Positions 27,982-36,695 of a stretch of DNA of 64,000 nt are shown piece after piece (the first letter of the stretch is position 1; the number at the start of each line of letters is the position of its first letter). The position numbers and the translations under genes were made by a program. Location of the stretch: assembly GCF_004000215.1 (NCBI RefSeq), contig NZ_RBVY01000001.1, positions 720,036-784,035 of the forward strand, written 5' to 3'. This DNA is from Nitratireductor alexandrii (lineage in GTDB: Bacteria; Pseudomonadota; Alphaproteobacteria; Rhizobiales; Rhizobiaceae). The notes under the pieces were generated by a model. It had not been told where the DNA came from. It worked only from the letters and a program-made list of their open reading frames with translations, and did no database searches.

Positions 27982-29417
27982 GCGTCTTCTCCGACCTGTT
28001 CGTCGAGGCGCAGCGGCGCGAGCCTGTCGCAAAACGTCGTTCCGTCCGAGGGCGCGGGCCGGCTTTCGGCGTCGAGCGTGGCGACCGGGCGTTCCGTGCC
28101 GAGCGGGTAGAGCGTGGTGCCGACGATGGCGCGCTGCCCGTCGCGCAGCGCCTGCCGGCGCTTTGCCGCCACCGTCCGCACCCGGGCCTGGAAGGCACCG
28201 GCGGCGAGGCTCTTGAGCGCGCCGCCTTCCTGTTCGATCTGCTGAAACTCCGCCCAGGCCGCTTCGCACAGCGCTTCGGTGAGATGGGCGATGCCGCCCG
28301 AGCCGGCCGCGGGATCGGCGACGAAGCCGATGCCGGCCTCCTGGGCGAGCACGAGCTGGGTGTTGCGCGCCACCCGGCGCGCGAAACCGTCCGGCAGGCC
28401 GTGGGTGAGCGTGTGCGGCAAAACCGAAATCGAATCCGCACCGCCGGCCGCGGCCGCGAAAACGGCGATCGTGGCGCGAAGAATATTCGTTTCCGGATCC
28501 CGTGCCGTCATCATCCGCCACGACGTCTCGGCATGGAGGGAGGCCGGCGACGGCTCGATGCCGCAGACCTCCTGGGCGCGCTGCCACAGCCGGCGCAGCG
28601 CCCGCATCTTGGCGATGGTCACGAACTGGTCCTGGTCGGCGGCGATGGCGAAGCCGACATGCGGGGCGGCATAGACCAAAGGCTGGCGCGCCTTTTCGAA
28701 CATGCGCAGATGCGACACGGCCGAGGCGAGCATGATGCCCAGCTCCTGCGCGGCGCTGGCGCCGCCATTGTGGCTGACACGGCCGTCGGCTTCCAGAAGC
28801 ACGCCCGGCAGGCCGAGCGCGAAGAAATGGGCAAGCGATTGCGGCATGGACGCTTCGAGCGCCTCGATCGACATGCGCAGGCGTCCGGTCCCGGCGAAGA
28901 TAGCGGCCGGGTCGATCCCGAACGACAGATGCAGGCGCGCCGGATCGGCGCGCTTGGCTGCCAGCGAGGCGACCAGCCAATCGATCGACGAGCGGCTGAG
29001 GGGATGGGTGTCGATCCGAAGTCCGAGCCGGTTGAGCGGCACGCCGTCGAGCGCCCGGTCGAAGGCCTCGTCCGTGCACGGCAGACCGTAACCGTGGGCG
29101 TTGGGGGCGCCCTCGAACACGATCGCCAGCCCGGTGGCGCCGTTTTCCACATCCTCAATCGCCTGGCGGTTGGCGCGCGCCGGGTCGGGATCATCGACCC
29201 GCTGGACGACACGCCAGGGCGCGGCCGGGTCGACGCGCGAGATCGGCTGGGGATGGGCCGAGCGCGCATAGAGCGGATCGATGCGAAGCCCGTCATCGGT
29301 GTGCGACACCAAGGTGTCCTCGAAATCGGCACCCTTGAGCGCCTTTTGCGCGAGTGCCCTCCATCCGGCCTCATCGATGCCCGCAAACGTCGTTCCGCTG
29401 ATCAGTTTGTGCTCCAT
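27978..29417 (-). CDS. mutA: Methylmalonyl-CoA mutase, small subunit
   Basis: Non-catalytic partner of the heterodimeric mutase, 479 residues. It resembles the N-terminal barrel of the large subunit ([58 protein letters not shown]) but lacks the DGHDRG cobalamin ligand at the C-terminus, as usual for small subunits. It ends about where the B12 domain would begin and is shorter than the 600-residue actinobacterial versions because that domain is absent. Four-base overlap with the large subunit shows one operon; no mutase chaperone (MeaB) lies in the window. Confidence 0.92.
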   Translation of the reverse strand: MEHKLISGTTFAGIDEAGWRALAQKALKGADFEDTLVSHTDDGLRIDPLYARSAHPQPISRVDPAAPWRVVQRVDDPDPARANRQAIEDVENGATGLAIVFEGAPNAHGYGLPCTDEAFDRALDGVPLNRLGLRIDTHPLSRSSIDWLVASLAAKRADPARLHLSFGIDPAAIFAGTGRLRMSIEALEASMPQSLAHFFALGLPGVLLEADGRVSHNGGASAAQELGIMLASAVSHLRMFEKARQPLVYAAPHVGFAIAADQDQFVTIAKMRALRRLWQRAQEVCGIEPSPASLHAETSWRMMTARDPETNILRATIAVFAAAAGGADSISVLPHTLTHGLPDGFARRVARNTQLVLAQEAGIGFVADPAAGSGGIAHLTEALCEAAWAEFQQIEQEGGALKSLAAGAFQARVRTVAAKRRQALRDGQRAIVGTTLYPLGTERPVATLDAESRPAPSDGTTFCDRLAPLRLDEQVGEDA

Positions 29418-29762
29418 GGCGTTCCGGCTCGATCCTCCCGACCTGCTGCCGACAGACTAAAGGCCCCGGTCTTGGCCGGCAACAACGCCGATCGCCTCGC
29501 GCGAATATCGGCGCACCTGCAAGGCGGGTGCTCCGTCCTTCGGCTCACGTCGCGTCGATGCCGGCGCCGCGGTTCGGTCTGGCAGCGCTTCCCGATACAA
29601 TCGGTCGGACCGGCGGGCAACAGGGACTTTTGGCAAATCTGCAAGCAGCCGTCCTTGCGGCCTGGCGCGCGGCGGCGTTGTCGGCGGGTGCGGGGCTGTT
29701 TATAGGAAGACACGAAGCGGCCGGCGCCCGGGCCAGTCGCGGGATTGCCGGAGAGAACACGC
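29418..29762. other. Intergenic stretch, divergent promoters expected
   Basis: 345 bases between the divergent mutA and HerA-like genes. Open frames here have no plausible start or composition; I see no repeat or strong hairpin. GGAGAGAACACGC before ATG 29763 is the ribosome-binding site of the plus-strand gene. Confidence 0.6.
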
Positions 29763-31352
29763 ATGGCCCAGGACGACAGCCTTTTCATCGGAGCCAGCCG
29801 AAAGCCCGACGACAGCTATCAGGCGGCCGAGCGGCTGTTGCTGAAATACGCCAATCGTCACGGCCTGGTCACCGGCGCGACGGGCACCGGCAAGACGGTG
29901 ACCCTGCAAATCCTGGCCGAAGGATTTTCCAATGCGGGCGTTCCGGTCTTCTGCGCCGACGTCAAGGGCGATCTCTCCGGCATCGCCGCAATGGGCGAAG
30001 CGAAGGATTTCCTGACCAAGCGCGCCGACGCGATCAGGCTCGATCCCTATGAATTCCAGGAATTCCCGGTGATCTTCTGGGATCTGTTCGGCGAAAAGGG
30101 ACATCCGATCCGCGCCACCGTGTCGGAGATGGGACCGCTGTTGCTGTCGCGGCTGATGAACCTGACCGACGCGCAGGAAGGGGTGATCAACATCGCCTTT
30201 CGTATCGCCGACGAGGAGGGGCTGCTGCTGCTCGACATGAAGGATCTGCAGGCGATTTTGGTCAGTATCGCCGAGCGGGCCGACGAGATCAGCAAGGTCT
30301 ACGGCAATGTCAGCAAGGCCTCGGTCGGCGCCATCCAGCGCTCGCTGCTTGTCCTCGAACAGCAGGGCGGCAACCATTTCTTCGGCGAGCCGGCCCTGCG
30401 CATCGAGGATCTGATGCGCACGACCCGCGACGGGCGCGGCGCCATCAGCGTTCTGGCGGCCGACCGGCTGATGATGAACCCGCGGCTTTACGCGACCTTC
30501 CTGCTGTGGCTGTTGTCGGAGCTGTTCGAGGTTCTGCCCGAGGTCGGCGATCCCGACCGGCCGCGCCTGGTGTTCTTTTTCGACGAGGCGCATCTTTTGT
30601 TCGACGAGGCGCCGAAAATCCTGCTCGACCGGGTCGAACAGGTGGTACGGCTGATCCGCTCCAAGGGTGTCGGCGTCTATTTCGTGACCCAGAACCCGCT
30701 CGACGTGCCGGAGACGGTGTTGTCCCAGCTCGGCAATCGCGTCCAGCACGCCCTGCGCGCCTATACGCCGCGCGAGCAGAAGGCGGTGAAGACGGCGGCG
30801 GAGACCTTTCGCCCGAACCCCGATTTCGACTGCGCCACCGCGATCACCCAGCTTGGCGTCGGCGAGGCCCTGGTCTCCACGCTGGAGGCCAAGGGGGTGC
30901 CGTCCATGGTGCAGCGCACGCTGATCCGGCCGCCCGCGTCGCGGCTGGGGCCGATCTCCGAGGCCGAACGCGAAAAGATCAGCGCAATCAGCCCCGTCGC
31001 CGGCCAGTACGACACGCCGGTCGACCGCGAGTCGGCCTTCGAGATCCTGCAGAAACGCGCCGCCAAGGCGGCTCAGGCCGAAGAGGAGGCGGCGCGCCGC
31101 GAGGAGGAGGACGACGGGCGCGACGACAAGCGCAGCCGCTGGACCCTGCCGGATTTCGGCGATCGCGACGAGGATCGGCGCACGCCTGGGACGACGCGCA
31201 AAACCACCCGGCGCACGACCACGCGCCGCAGCAGCTCCAACCGTCAGAGCGTGACGGAGGCCGCCATCAAATCGGTGGCGCGTTCGGTCGGCACGTCGCT
31301 CGGCCGCGCCCTGGTGCGCGGCATTCTGGGCAGTCTCAAAAGGGGACGCTGA
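29763..31352 (+). CDS. HerA-like ATPase (DUF853 helicase family)
   Basis: A 529-residue P-loop ATPase of the FtsK/HerA superfamily. Walker A GATGTGKT is at residues 38-45, Walker B is [12 protein letters not shown] near 279-290, and the arginine-rich sensor [11 protein letters not shown] follows. The C-terminal 100 residues are a charged, low-complexity tail (glutamate-rich then Arg/Thr-rich, [13 protein letters not shown]), then a short amphipathic end. Members are annotated as DUF853/DUF87 helicases; a role in DNA processing is likely but unproven. No NurA nuclease gene is adjacent, unlike archaeal HerA. It stands alone between divergent mutA and a convergent L,D-transpeptidase. Confidence 0.88.
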   Translation: MAQDDSLFIGASRKPDDSYQAAERLLLKYANRHGLVTGATGTGKTVTLQILAEGFSNAGVPVFCADVKGDLSGIAAMGEAKDFLTKRADAIRLDPYEFQEFPVIFWDLFGEKGHPIRATVSEMGPLLLSRLMNLTDAQEGVINIAFRIADEEGLLLLDMKDLQAILVSIAERADEISKVYGNVSKASVGAIQRSLLVLEQQGGNHFFGEPALRIEDLMRTTRDGRGAISVLAADRLMMNPRLYATFLLWLLSELFEVLPEVGDPDRPRLVFFFDEAHLLFDEAPKILLDRVEQVVRLIRSKGVGVYFVTQNPLDVPETVLSQLGNRVQHALRAYTPREQKAVKTAAETFRPNPDFDCATAITQLGVGEALVSTLEAKGVPSMVQRTLIRPPASRLGPISEAEREKISAISPVAGQYDTPVDRESAFEILQKRAAKAAQAEEEAARREEEDDGRDDKRSRWTLPDFGDRDEDRRTPGTTRKTTRRTTTRRSSSNRQSVTEAAIKSVARSVGTSLGRALVRGILGSLKRGR

Positions 31353-31370
31353 CGTCGCGGCGGTTTTCGA

Positions 31371-32105
31371 TCACGAAACCGCCGGCGAAATGCCCGACGT
31401 GACCAGGATCGGCGTGCGGTTGGGCACGCGGTCGTAAAGGTCCATCACGTCCTGGTTGAGCATGCGCACGCAGCCCGACGAAACCGACTTGCCGATGGTC
31501 CACCACTCCGGCGAGCCGTGGACCCGGTAAAGCGTGTCGACGCCGTCCTGGAAGATATAAAGCGCGCGCGCGCCGAGCGGGTTCATCAGCCCCGGCTCCA
31601 TGCCGCCATTGCGCACGCTGTATTTTTCCAATTCGGGCTGGCGCGCGATCATTTCGTCCGGCGGGGTCCATTTCGGCCATTTGCGCTTCCACTGGATGAC
31701 GGCGCGACCCGACCACTCGAAGCCCGCGCGGCCAAGACCCACGCCGTAGCGCAGCGCCTGCCCGTTCTCGCGCACCAGGTAGAGGAAGTGAGCCGAGGTA
31801 TCGACCACGACGGTACCGGGGCGCTCGCCCGTCGGATCGGGAACCAGCCGGCGCAGATAGCGGCGTTGCATTTTGTCGATCGGCACGGCGGGCACGTCGA
31901 AGCCGCCATCGGTAACGGCTGCGTACATGGTGGCGTAGTTGCCGAACGCCGAACCCAGCCCGGCATCGTCCTTCGGCTTGTCTGCCGGCGGGATGCCGCT
32001 GGTGGTCGTGCACGACGCCAGTGCGAGCGACGCGGCGCCGGCCGCAGCACCGGAAAGAAGAGAGCGCCGCGTCATGGGCGCGGAGTTGTGGTATGGGCCG
32101 GACAT
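31371..32105 (-). CDS. L,D-transpeptidase (YkuD domain), probable lipoprotein
   Basis: A 244-residue envelope enzyme cross-linking peptidoglycan through 3-3 bonds or attaching proteins to it. The catalytic motif is clear: His196 in VHGSPEWW and Cys212 in SSGCVRM. The N-terminus has MTRRSLLSGAAAGAASLALASC, which combines a twin-arginine-like pair with a lipobox (LASC, Cys32), so it is probably an outer-membrane lipoprotein. I took ATG 32105, preceded by GAGGT, though ATG 32075 would place the signal right at the start. It converges with the HerA-like gene 18 bases away. Confidence 0.9.
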   Translation of the reverse strand: MSGPYHNSAPMTRRSLLSGAAAGAASLALASCTTTSGIPPADKPKDDAGLGSAFGNYATMYAAVTDGGFDVPAVPIDKMQRRYLRRLVPDPTGERPGTVVVDTSAHFLYLVRENGQALRYGVGLGRAGFEWSGRAVIQWKRKWPKWTPPDEMIARQPELEKYSVRNGGMEPGLMNPLGARALYIFQDGVDTLYRVHGSPEWWTIGKSVSSGCVRMLNQDVMDLYDRVPNRTPILVTSGISPAVS

Positions 32106-32272
32106 GCTACCTCGCTAAAGAAAGCCACTAGAAACGATTCAACGTCCGGCACGCCGAACATTTTCTCCCGCCGGGCTGATATGCCCCATCGAATGCGGCC
32201 GTGGGGTGAAAAAACAAAGGCAGCCTTGTGGCGGCGCTCCGACTGTTGCGCCTGTGCAACAGGCGTGGAGGG

Positions 32273-32935
32273 TCATCGCGTGTCCACCAGGCCGTTCAGC
32301 GACGGCAGGATCAGCGCCGGGGGATAGTCGCGATATTCGTCCGGCTGGCCGGCGCGATTGATCCACACGGTGCGGAAGCCGAACTTGGTGGCGCCGGCAA
32401 TGTCCCAGCGATTGGACGATTGGAACGAGACCGCTTGCGGGTAGAGCCGCCAGGCGGTGGTCGCCATGTCGTAGACGGCCGGATCGGTCTTGAAGCGCTC
32501 GACGTCGTCGACGGAAAAGATATCGTCCAGAACCAGGTCGAGTGCCGCGGACTTCACCGCCGCCTCCAGCATGGCGCGCGAGCCGTTCGACAGGATCGCG
32601 AGCCGTGCCCCGTCGGCCTTGAGCGCCTTCAGCACCGCCGGCACTTCCGGGTAGCAATCTAGCCGCCAATAGGCGTCGAGCAGGTCCTGGCGCAGCGCGC
32701 GATCGGCCGAGGGCACGCGCTCGAAAGCATGGTCGAGCGCCTGTTCTGTCAGCTGCCAGAAATCGACGAAGGCGCCCATCATGGTGCGAACCCAGGAATA
32801 TTCGAGCTGCTTGGCGCGCCAGATTTCCGACAGCACCTGCCCGTCCGGCCCGACCGCCTGGGCATGGCGGCGCACCGCGGCATGGACGTCGAACAGCGTG
32901 CCGTAGGCATCGAAGATGAAAGCGGAATGGCGCAT
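32273..32935 (-). CDS. Haloacid dehalogenase type II (HAD superfamily)
   Basis: A 220-residue HAD hydrolase of the L-2-haloacid dehalogenase subfamily. The nucleophile Asp lies in FIFDAYGTLFDVH near residue 8, motif II is LAILSNGSR with Ser-Asn, the lysine is in ERFKTDPAVY, and SSNRWDIAGA is the subfamily's fourth motif. It would hydrolyse 2-haloacids or a related small acid. ATG 32935 gives the normal length; the longer frame overlaps the promoter of the aminotransferase. It is divergent from that gene with about 150 bases between. Confidence 0.88.
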   Translation of the reverse strand: MRHSAFIFDAYGTLFDVHAAVRRHAQAVGPDGQVLSEIWRAKQLEYSWVRTMMGAFVDFWQLTEQALDHAFERVPSADRALRQDLLDAYWRLDCYPEVPAVLKALKADGARLAILSNGSRAMLEAAVKSAALDLVLDDIFSVDDVERFKTDPAVYDMATTAWRLYPQAVSFQSSNRWDIAGATKFGFRTVWINRAGQPDEYRDYPPALILPSLNGLVDTR

Positions 32936-33082
32936 CGTGGTCTGTTCCCGGTTGGAAAGACTTGATCCGATGGGTTGGATCGGGTCAAGGGTGGGTTGGA
33001 GCAATCGGTGTTCCCTTGCAGGCGATTGACGCCGCGCCATGAACCACTATCCATAGGCCTGCAACAGAAGGACGTTCCAATC

Positions 33083-33958
33083 ATGGCTGTTGATACGAGC
33101 GCGCAGTCGCTGACCTGGACCTATCTCGACGGCGACTGGCACGAAGGCAATGTTCCCATCATCGGCCCGCGCAGCCACGCCATGTGGCTCGGCACGACCG
33201 TGTTCGACGGCGCGCGCTGGTTCGAGGGCGTGGCGCCGGATCTCGACCGGCATTGCGAACGGGTCAACGCCTCGGCGATCGCGCTCGGGTTGAAACCGAC
33301 CGTCTCGCCGGAGGAGATCGCCGGCCTGACGATGGACGGGCTGAAAAAATTCGACGGCAAGACCGCCGTTTACGTCCGGCCGATGTACTGGGCCGAGCAC
33401 GGCGGCTATATGGGCGTTCCGGCCGAACCCGACTCGACCCGGTTCTGCCTGTGCCTGTACGAGGCGCCGATGATCTCGCCGTCCGGCTTTTCGGTGACGG
33501 TATCGCCGTTTCGCCGCCCGACGCTGGAGACGATGCCGACAAACGCCAAGGCCGGCTGCCTTTATCCCAACAATGGCCGTGCGATACTCGAGGCCAAGTC
33601 GCGCGGTTTCGACAACGCGCTGGTGCTCGACATGCTGGGCAACGTCGCCGAAACCGGCACGTCGAACATTTTTCTCGTCAAGGATGGCGAGGTGTTCACG
33701 CCGATCGCCAACGGCACCTTCCTGTCCGGCATCACCCGGGCGCGGGCCATCGCGCTGCTCGACGCCGCCGGGCTGCGCGTGAACGAAAAGACGCTGAGCG
33801 TCGGCGATTTCCTCAATGCCGACGAAATTTTTTCCACCGGCAACCATTCCAAGGTGGTGCCCGTTATCCAGATCGAGGACCGGCGTCTGCAACCCGGCCC
33901 GGTCGCCGAACGCGTGCGCGCGCTCTACTGGGAGTGGGCGCATTCGGTCACCGTCTAG
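33083..33958 (+). CDS. Branched-chain aminotransferase-like class IV aminotransferase
   Basis: PLP enzyme of 291 residues of the IlvE/D-amino acid/ADC lyase fold type IV. The PLP lysine is Lys156 in NAKAGCLYPNNG, and GNVAETGTSNIFLV and TFLSGITRARAI are the phosphate-binding and family signatures. The N-terminal half ('WTYLDGDWHEGNVPIIGPRSHAMWLG') is typical of a Rhizobiales branch often annotated branched-chain aminotransferase; it is distinct from the larger IlvE of enterics. Amino acid specificity is uncertain. It is monocistronic, with sodB starting 104 bases after its stop. Confidence 0.85.
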   Translation: MAVDTSAQSLTWTYLDGDWHEGNVPIIGPRSHAMWLGTTVFDGARWFEGVAPDLDRHCERVNASAIALGLKPTVSPEEIAGLTMDGLKKFDGKTAVYVRPMYWAEHGGYMGVPAEPDSTRFCLCLYEAPMISPSGFSVTVSPFRRPTLETMPTNAKAGCLYPNNGRAILEAKSRGFDNALVLDMLGNVAETGTSNIFLVKDGEVFTPIANGTFLSGITRARAIALLDAAGLRVNEKTLSVGDFLNADEIFSTGNHSKVVPVIQIEDRRLQPGPVAERVRALYWEWAHSVTV

Positions 33959-34062
33959 GGGCCTGCCCCGACGAAACAGGTTGGCCCGGACCGGTTGCGC
34001 AAGCCGGGCAGGGGGCTTAACTGAACGCAACAACCCGTTCGTGTTTGAAAAGGAGATTGACG

Positions 34063-34665
34063 ATGGCTTTTGAATTGCCGGACCTGCCCTACGACTACGA
34101 GGCGCTGCAGCCCTACATGTCGCGCGAGACGCTCGAATATCACCACGACAAGCATCACAAGGCCTATGTCGACAACGGCAACAAGCTGGCCGCGGAAGCC
34201 GGCATGGACGGGCTGTCGCTGGAGGAAGTCGTCAAGCAGTCGCACGGCAAGAATCCGGGCCTGTTCAACAATGCCGGCCAGCACTACAACCACATCCATT
34301 TCTGGAAGTGGATGAAGGGCGGCGGCGGCGGCAAGAACCTGCCGGGCAAGCTGCAGGCGGCCGTCGACAGCGATCTGGGCGGTTACGACAAGTTCCGCGC
34401 CGATTTCATCAATGCCGGCACGACCCAGTTCGGTTCGGGCTGGGCCTGGCTTGCGGTGAAGAACGGCAAGCTGGAGGTCATGAAGACGCCGAACGGCGAG
34501 AACCCGCTGGTGCACGGCGCGGTGCCGATCCTCGGCGTCGATGTGTGGGAACACTCCTATTATATCGACTACCGCAACGCGCGGCCGAAATATCTCGAGG
34601 CTTTCGTCGACAATCTCATCAACTGGGATTACGTGCTGGAATGCTACGAAAAGGCGTCCGGCTGA
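34063..34665 (+). CDS. sodB: Superoxide dismutase, iron type
   Basis: A 200-residue Fe/Mn superoxide dismutase. Metal ligands are His27, His77 (HYNHIHFW), Asp160 and His164 (DVWEHSYYIDY). Gln73 in FNNAGQ sits at the position that marks iron enzymes, whereas manganese enzymes carry the active-site Gln elsewhere; a cambialistic enzyme is still possible. There is no signal peptide, so it is cytoplasmic. AAAAGGAG gives a strong ribosome-binding site and a GC hairpin terminator follows at 34701. Confidence 0.95.
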   Translation: MAFELPDLPYDYEALQPYMSRETLEYHHDKHHKAYVDNGNKLAAEAGMDGLSLEEVVKQSHGKNPGLFNNAGQHYNHIHFWKWMKGGGGGKNLPGKLQAAVDSDLGGYDKFRADFINAGTTQFGSGWAWLAVKNGKLEVMKTPNGENPLVHGAVPILGVDVWEHSYYIDYRNARPKYLEAFVDNLINWDYVLECYEKASG

Positions 34666-34700
34666 ACCGCCCGACGCAAACGCTTGTGGAATGACATGCG

Positions 34701-34731
34701 ACGGATCCCGGCCCGGCCGGGGTCCGTTTTT
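34701..34731 (+). terminator. Intrinsic terminator of sodB
   Basis: An 11-pair stem (ACGGATCCCGG with CCGGGGTCCGT, one G-T pair) closes a five-base loop and is followed by TTTTT, 36 bases after the sodB stop. Confidence 0.85.
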
Positions 34732-34858
34732 GTTGACAGTCTGTCGACGGTGGCAACGCCAACTTTCACACAAGCGTGATGACGCGTGAACGGTTTCTCG
34801 GCCATTATCAGGCTGTGAAGCCTGAGATTTTCCCCTGAAACATGCCGGAGGACGATTG

Positions 34859-35296
34859 ATGAAGAGAGTGTTTGTGGCAGGAGCCTTGCTCGCGGTGACG
34901 GCGTCGTTGTCGTTCGCCGGTCCGGTCGAGGATCGCCAGGCGGTTATGAAGGCAATGGGCAAGGCGCTCGGACCCCTGGCGGCGATCGCCAAGGGAGAAA
35001 ACGCCTTCGACGCCGGCGTGGTCGAGCAAAACCTGACCGCGCTGAACGAGGCCACCGACAAACTCGACGTGGCCGCCCTGTTTCCCGAAGGCAGCACAAC
35101 GGGCGAAACCGAGGCCCTGCCGGCGATCTGGGAGAATATGGCCGATTTCCAGGAGCGCGCCGACAAGCTGAAAGCCGACGTCGCCGAGGTGGCCTCGTCC
35201 ATGCCCGCGGACCAGGCCGGCGTGCAGGCCGCGCTGGGCAGGATCGGCCAGAATTGCGGCGGCTGCCATGAAAACTACCGTATGAAGAAGAACTGA
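34859..35296 (+). CDS. Cytochrome c' (class II c-type cytochrome)
   Basis: A 145-residue periplasmic protein with a signal peptide (MKRVFVAGALLAVTASLSFA) and a four-helix-bundle-like body that ends in the single haem motif CGGCHENYR near the C-terminus, which is diagnostic of cytochrome c'. These proteins bind NO or O2 and protect against nitrosative stress, or transfer electrons. ATG 34859 is used; the TTG one codon earlier is less likely. The diheme cytochrome gene follows after 14 bases and the two are probably co-transcribed. Confidence 0.9.
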   Translation: MKRVFVAGALLAVTASLSFAGPVEDRQAVMKAMGKALGPLAAIAKGENAFDAGVVEQNLTALNEATDKLDVAALFPEGSTTGETEALPAIWENMADFQERADKLKADVAEVASSMPADQAGVQAALGRIGQNCGGCHENYRMKKN

Positions 35297-35310
35297 TCCG
35301 GCCGGTTCGC

Positions 35311-36252
35311 TTGAAAAAATCCACTCTTGGCAGGTTCGTCCTCGTGCTCGCCGCGCTCGGCGTGGCGGGGGCGGCCGCGCTTTTTTATCTATCCGGCCCA
35401 AACCGGTTGCCGCAGGAAGCCATCGCGGCGCTTCCCGAAGGCGACGCCGCGCGCGGCGAGCGCATGTTCTGGGCCGCCGGCTGCACGTCCTGTCACGCGC
35501 GGCCGGGCGCACAGGGCGATGCGGTCCTGGAACTGGCCGGCGGGCTGGAACTCAAAACACCGTTCGGCACGTTTGTCGCGCCGAATATCTCGAGCCACGA
35601 ACAAGACGGGATCGGCGGCTGGTCGGCAGGCGACTTCGCCAACGCCATGCTGCGCGGCGTGGCGCCCGACGGAAGCCATTATTACCCGGCCTTTCCCTAT
35701 GCGTCTTACGCGCGCATGCGCCCGGCCGACATCGCCGACCTTTATGCCTTCATGCGCACGCTGCCGGCGGTGGCGGGTGCAGCGCCGGGCCACGAGCTCG
35801 CATTTCCGTTCACCGTCCGTCGCGGGCTGGGTCTGTGGAAACGGCTTTATCTCGACCCCGAGCCTGTGGTCGCGCTTGCTTCCGACGCCGACGAAAAGAC
35901 GCGCGCGGGACGCTATCTCGTCGAGGGGCCCGGCCATTGCGGGGAATGCCATACGCCGCGCGCGTTGACCGGCGGCCTGAAGACGCAGGCATGGCTGGCC
36001 GGCGCCGTCGCGGCCGAGGGCGACGGCATCGTGCCCAACATCACGCCCGGCGAGGGCGGCCTGTCGTGGTCGGCGGGCGATATCGCCTACTATCTGGAAT
36101 CCGGCTTCACCCCCGATTTCGACACGGTCGGCGGGGCCATGGTCGCGGTCCAGAAGAACATGGCGCGGCTGCCGGCCGAGGACCGCGCGGCGATCGCGGC
36201 CTATCTCAAGGCGGTGCCGCCGCGCCCGAACGGTTATCCCGCACGAGACTGA
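35311..36252 (+). CDS. Diheme c-type cytochrome
   Basis: A 313-residue exported cytochrome with an N-terminal hydrophobic anchor or signal (FVLVLAALGVAGAAALFYL) and two haem-binding motifs, CTSCH near residue 58 and CGECH near residue 212, each followed by a methionine-containing domain. It resembles the dihaem cytochrome subunits that accept electrons from periplasmic dehydrogenases (alcohol or sorbitol type). The start is TTG 35311, 14 bases after cytochrome c'. No dehydrogenase gene is next to it, so its donor is unknown. Confidence 0.88.
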   Translation: MKKSTLGRFVLVLAALGVAGAAALFYLSGPNRLPQEAIAALPEGDAARGERMFWAAGCTSCHARPGAQGDAVLELAGGLELKTPFGTFVAPNISSHEQDGIGGWSAGDFANAMLRGVAPDGSHYYPAFPYASYARMRPADIADLYAFMRTLPAVAGAAPGHELAFPFTVRRGLGLWKRLYLDPEPVVALASDADEKTRAGRYLVEGPGHCGECHTPRALTGGLKTQAWLAGAVAAEGDGIVPNITPGEGGLSWSAGDIAYYLESGFTPDFDTVGGAMVAVQKNMARLPAEDRAAIAAYLKAVPPRPNGYPARD

Positions 36253-36267
36253 CCCCGGCCCGGTCGC

Positions 36268-36588
36268 CTATCGCGGCTTGCAATAGGCCGACTTCTCGCC
36301 CGCACTGTGGTCGGAGCGGATGGCGTAAAGCCACGCCTCGCAACGCGCCTTGCTGGCAAAGCAGCCCGCCTCGAAGATCATCTGGTCGCGGAACATGCCC
36401 TTTTGGCCAATGCCGCGAAAGCTGCCGAAATAGGGATCGTCGGGATGCTGGCTGCATATGTTGGGCATTTCGCGCGGCCGCTCGCCCGGCCGCTCGACGA
36501 TCTCGCCGGCGAAAGCCGGAACGGTGAGCACCGACAACAGCAGAAAACCGGTCAGACAGGACAGTGCCTTAGACGCGTTGCGGATCAT
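36268..36588 (-). CDS. Small secreted hypothetical protein
   Basis: A 106-residue protein with a clear signal peptide (LSCLTGFLLLSVLTVPAFA) and a mature part with four cysteines (NICSQ, AGCFASKARCEAW, SAYCKP), suggesting two disulfides in the periplasm. AAGGAG lies just upstream of ATG 36588. The family is unfamiliar, although a basic/proline-rich start followed by C-x5-C is seen in small Rhizobiales secreted proteins. It converges with the diheme cytochrome gene, 15 bases apart. Confidence 0.72.
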   Translation of the reverse strand: MIRNASKALSCLTGFLLLSVLTVPAFAGEIVERPGERPREMPNICSQHPDDPYFGSFRGIGQKGMFRDQMIFEAGCFASKARCEAWLYAIRSDHSAGEKSAYCKPR

Positions 36589-36695
36589 GGAATGCTCCTT
36601 CGCAAACGTTTGATATGCCCCTTTCTGCAGAACAGAGCCTAATTACGTTTGTGGCGCAACTGCGGTGCGCGCACGCCAGGCTTCGACCCGGGTCG

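Noticed and set aside
26053..29705. Plus-strand frames of 349 and 588 codons antisense to the methylmalonyl-CoA mutase genes
   Set aside because: Antisense shadows; both mutase subunits are recognisable along their whole length.
29528..29760. ORFs in both directions between mutA and the HerA-like gene
   Set aside because: Low-complexity translations, no ribosome-binding site, no family-like sequence.
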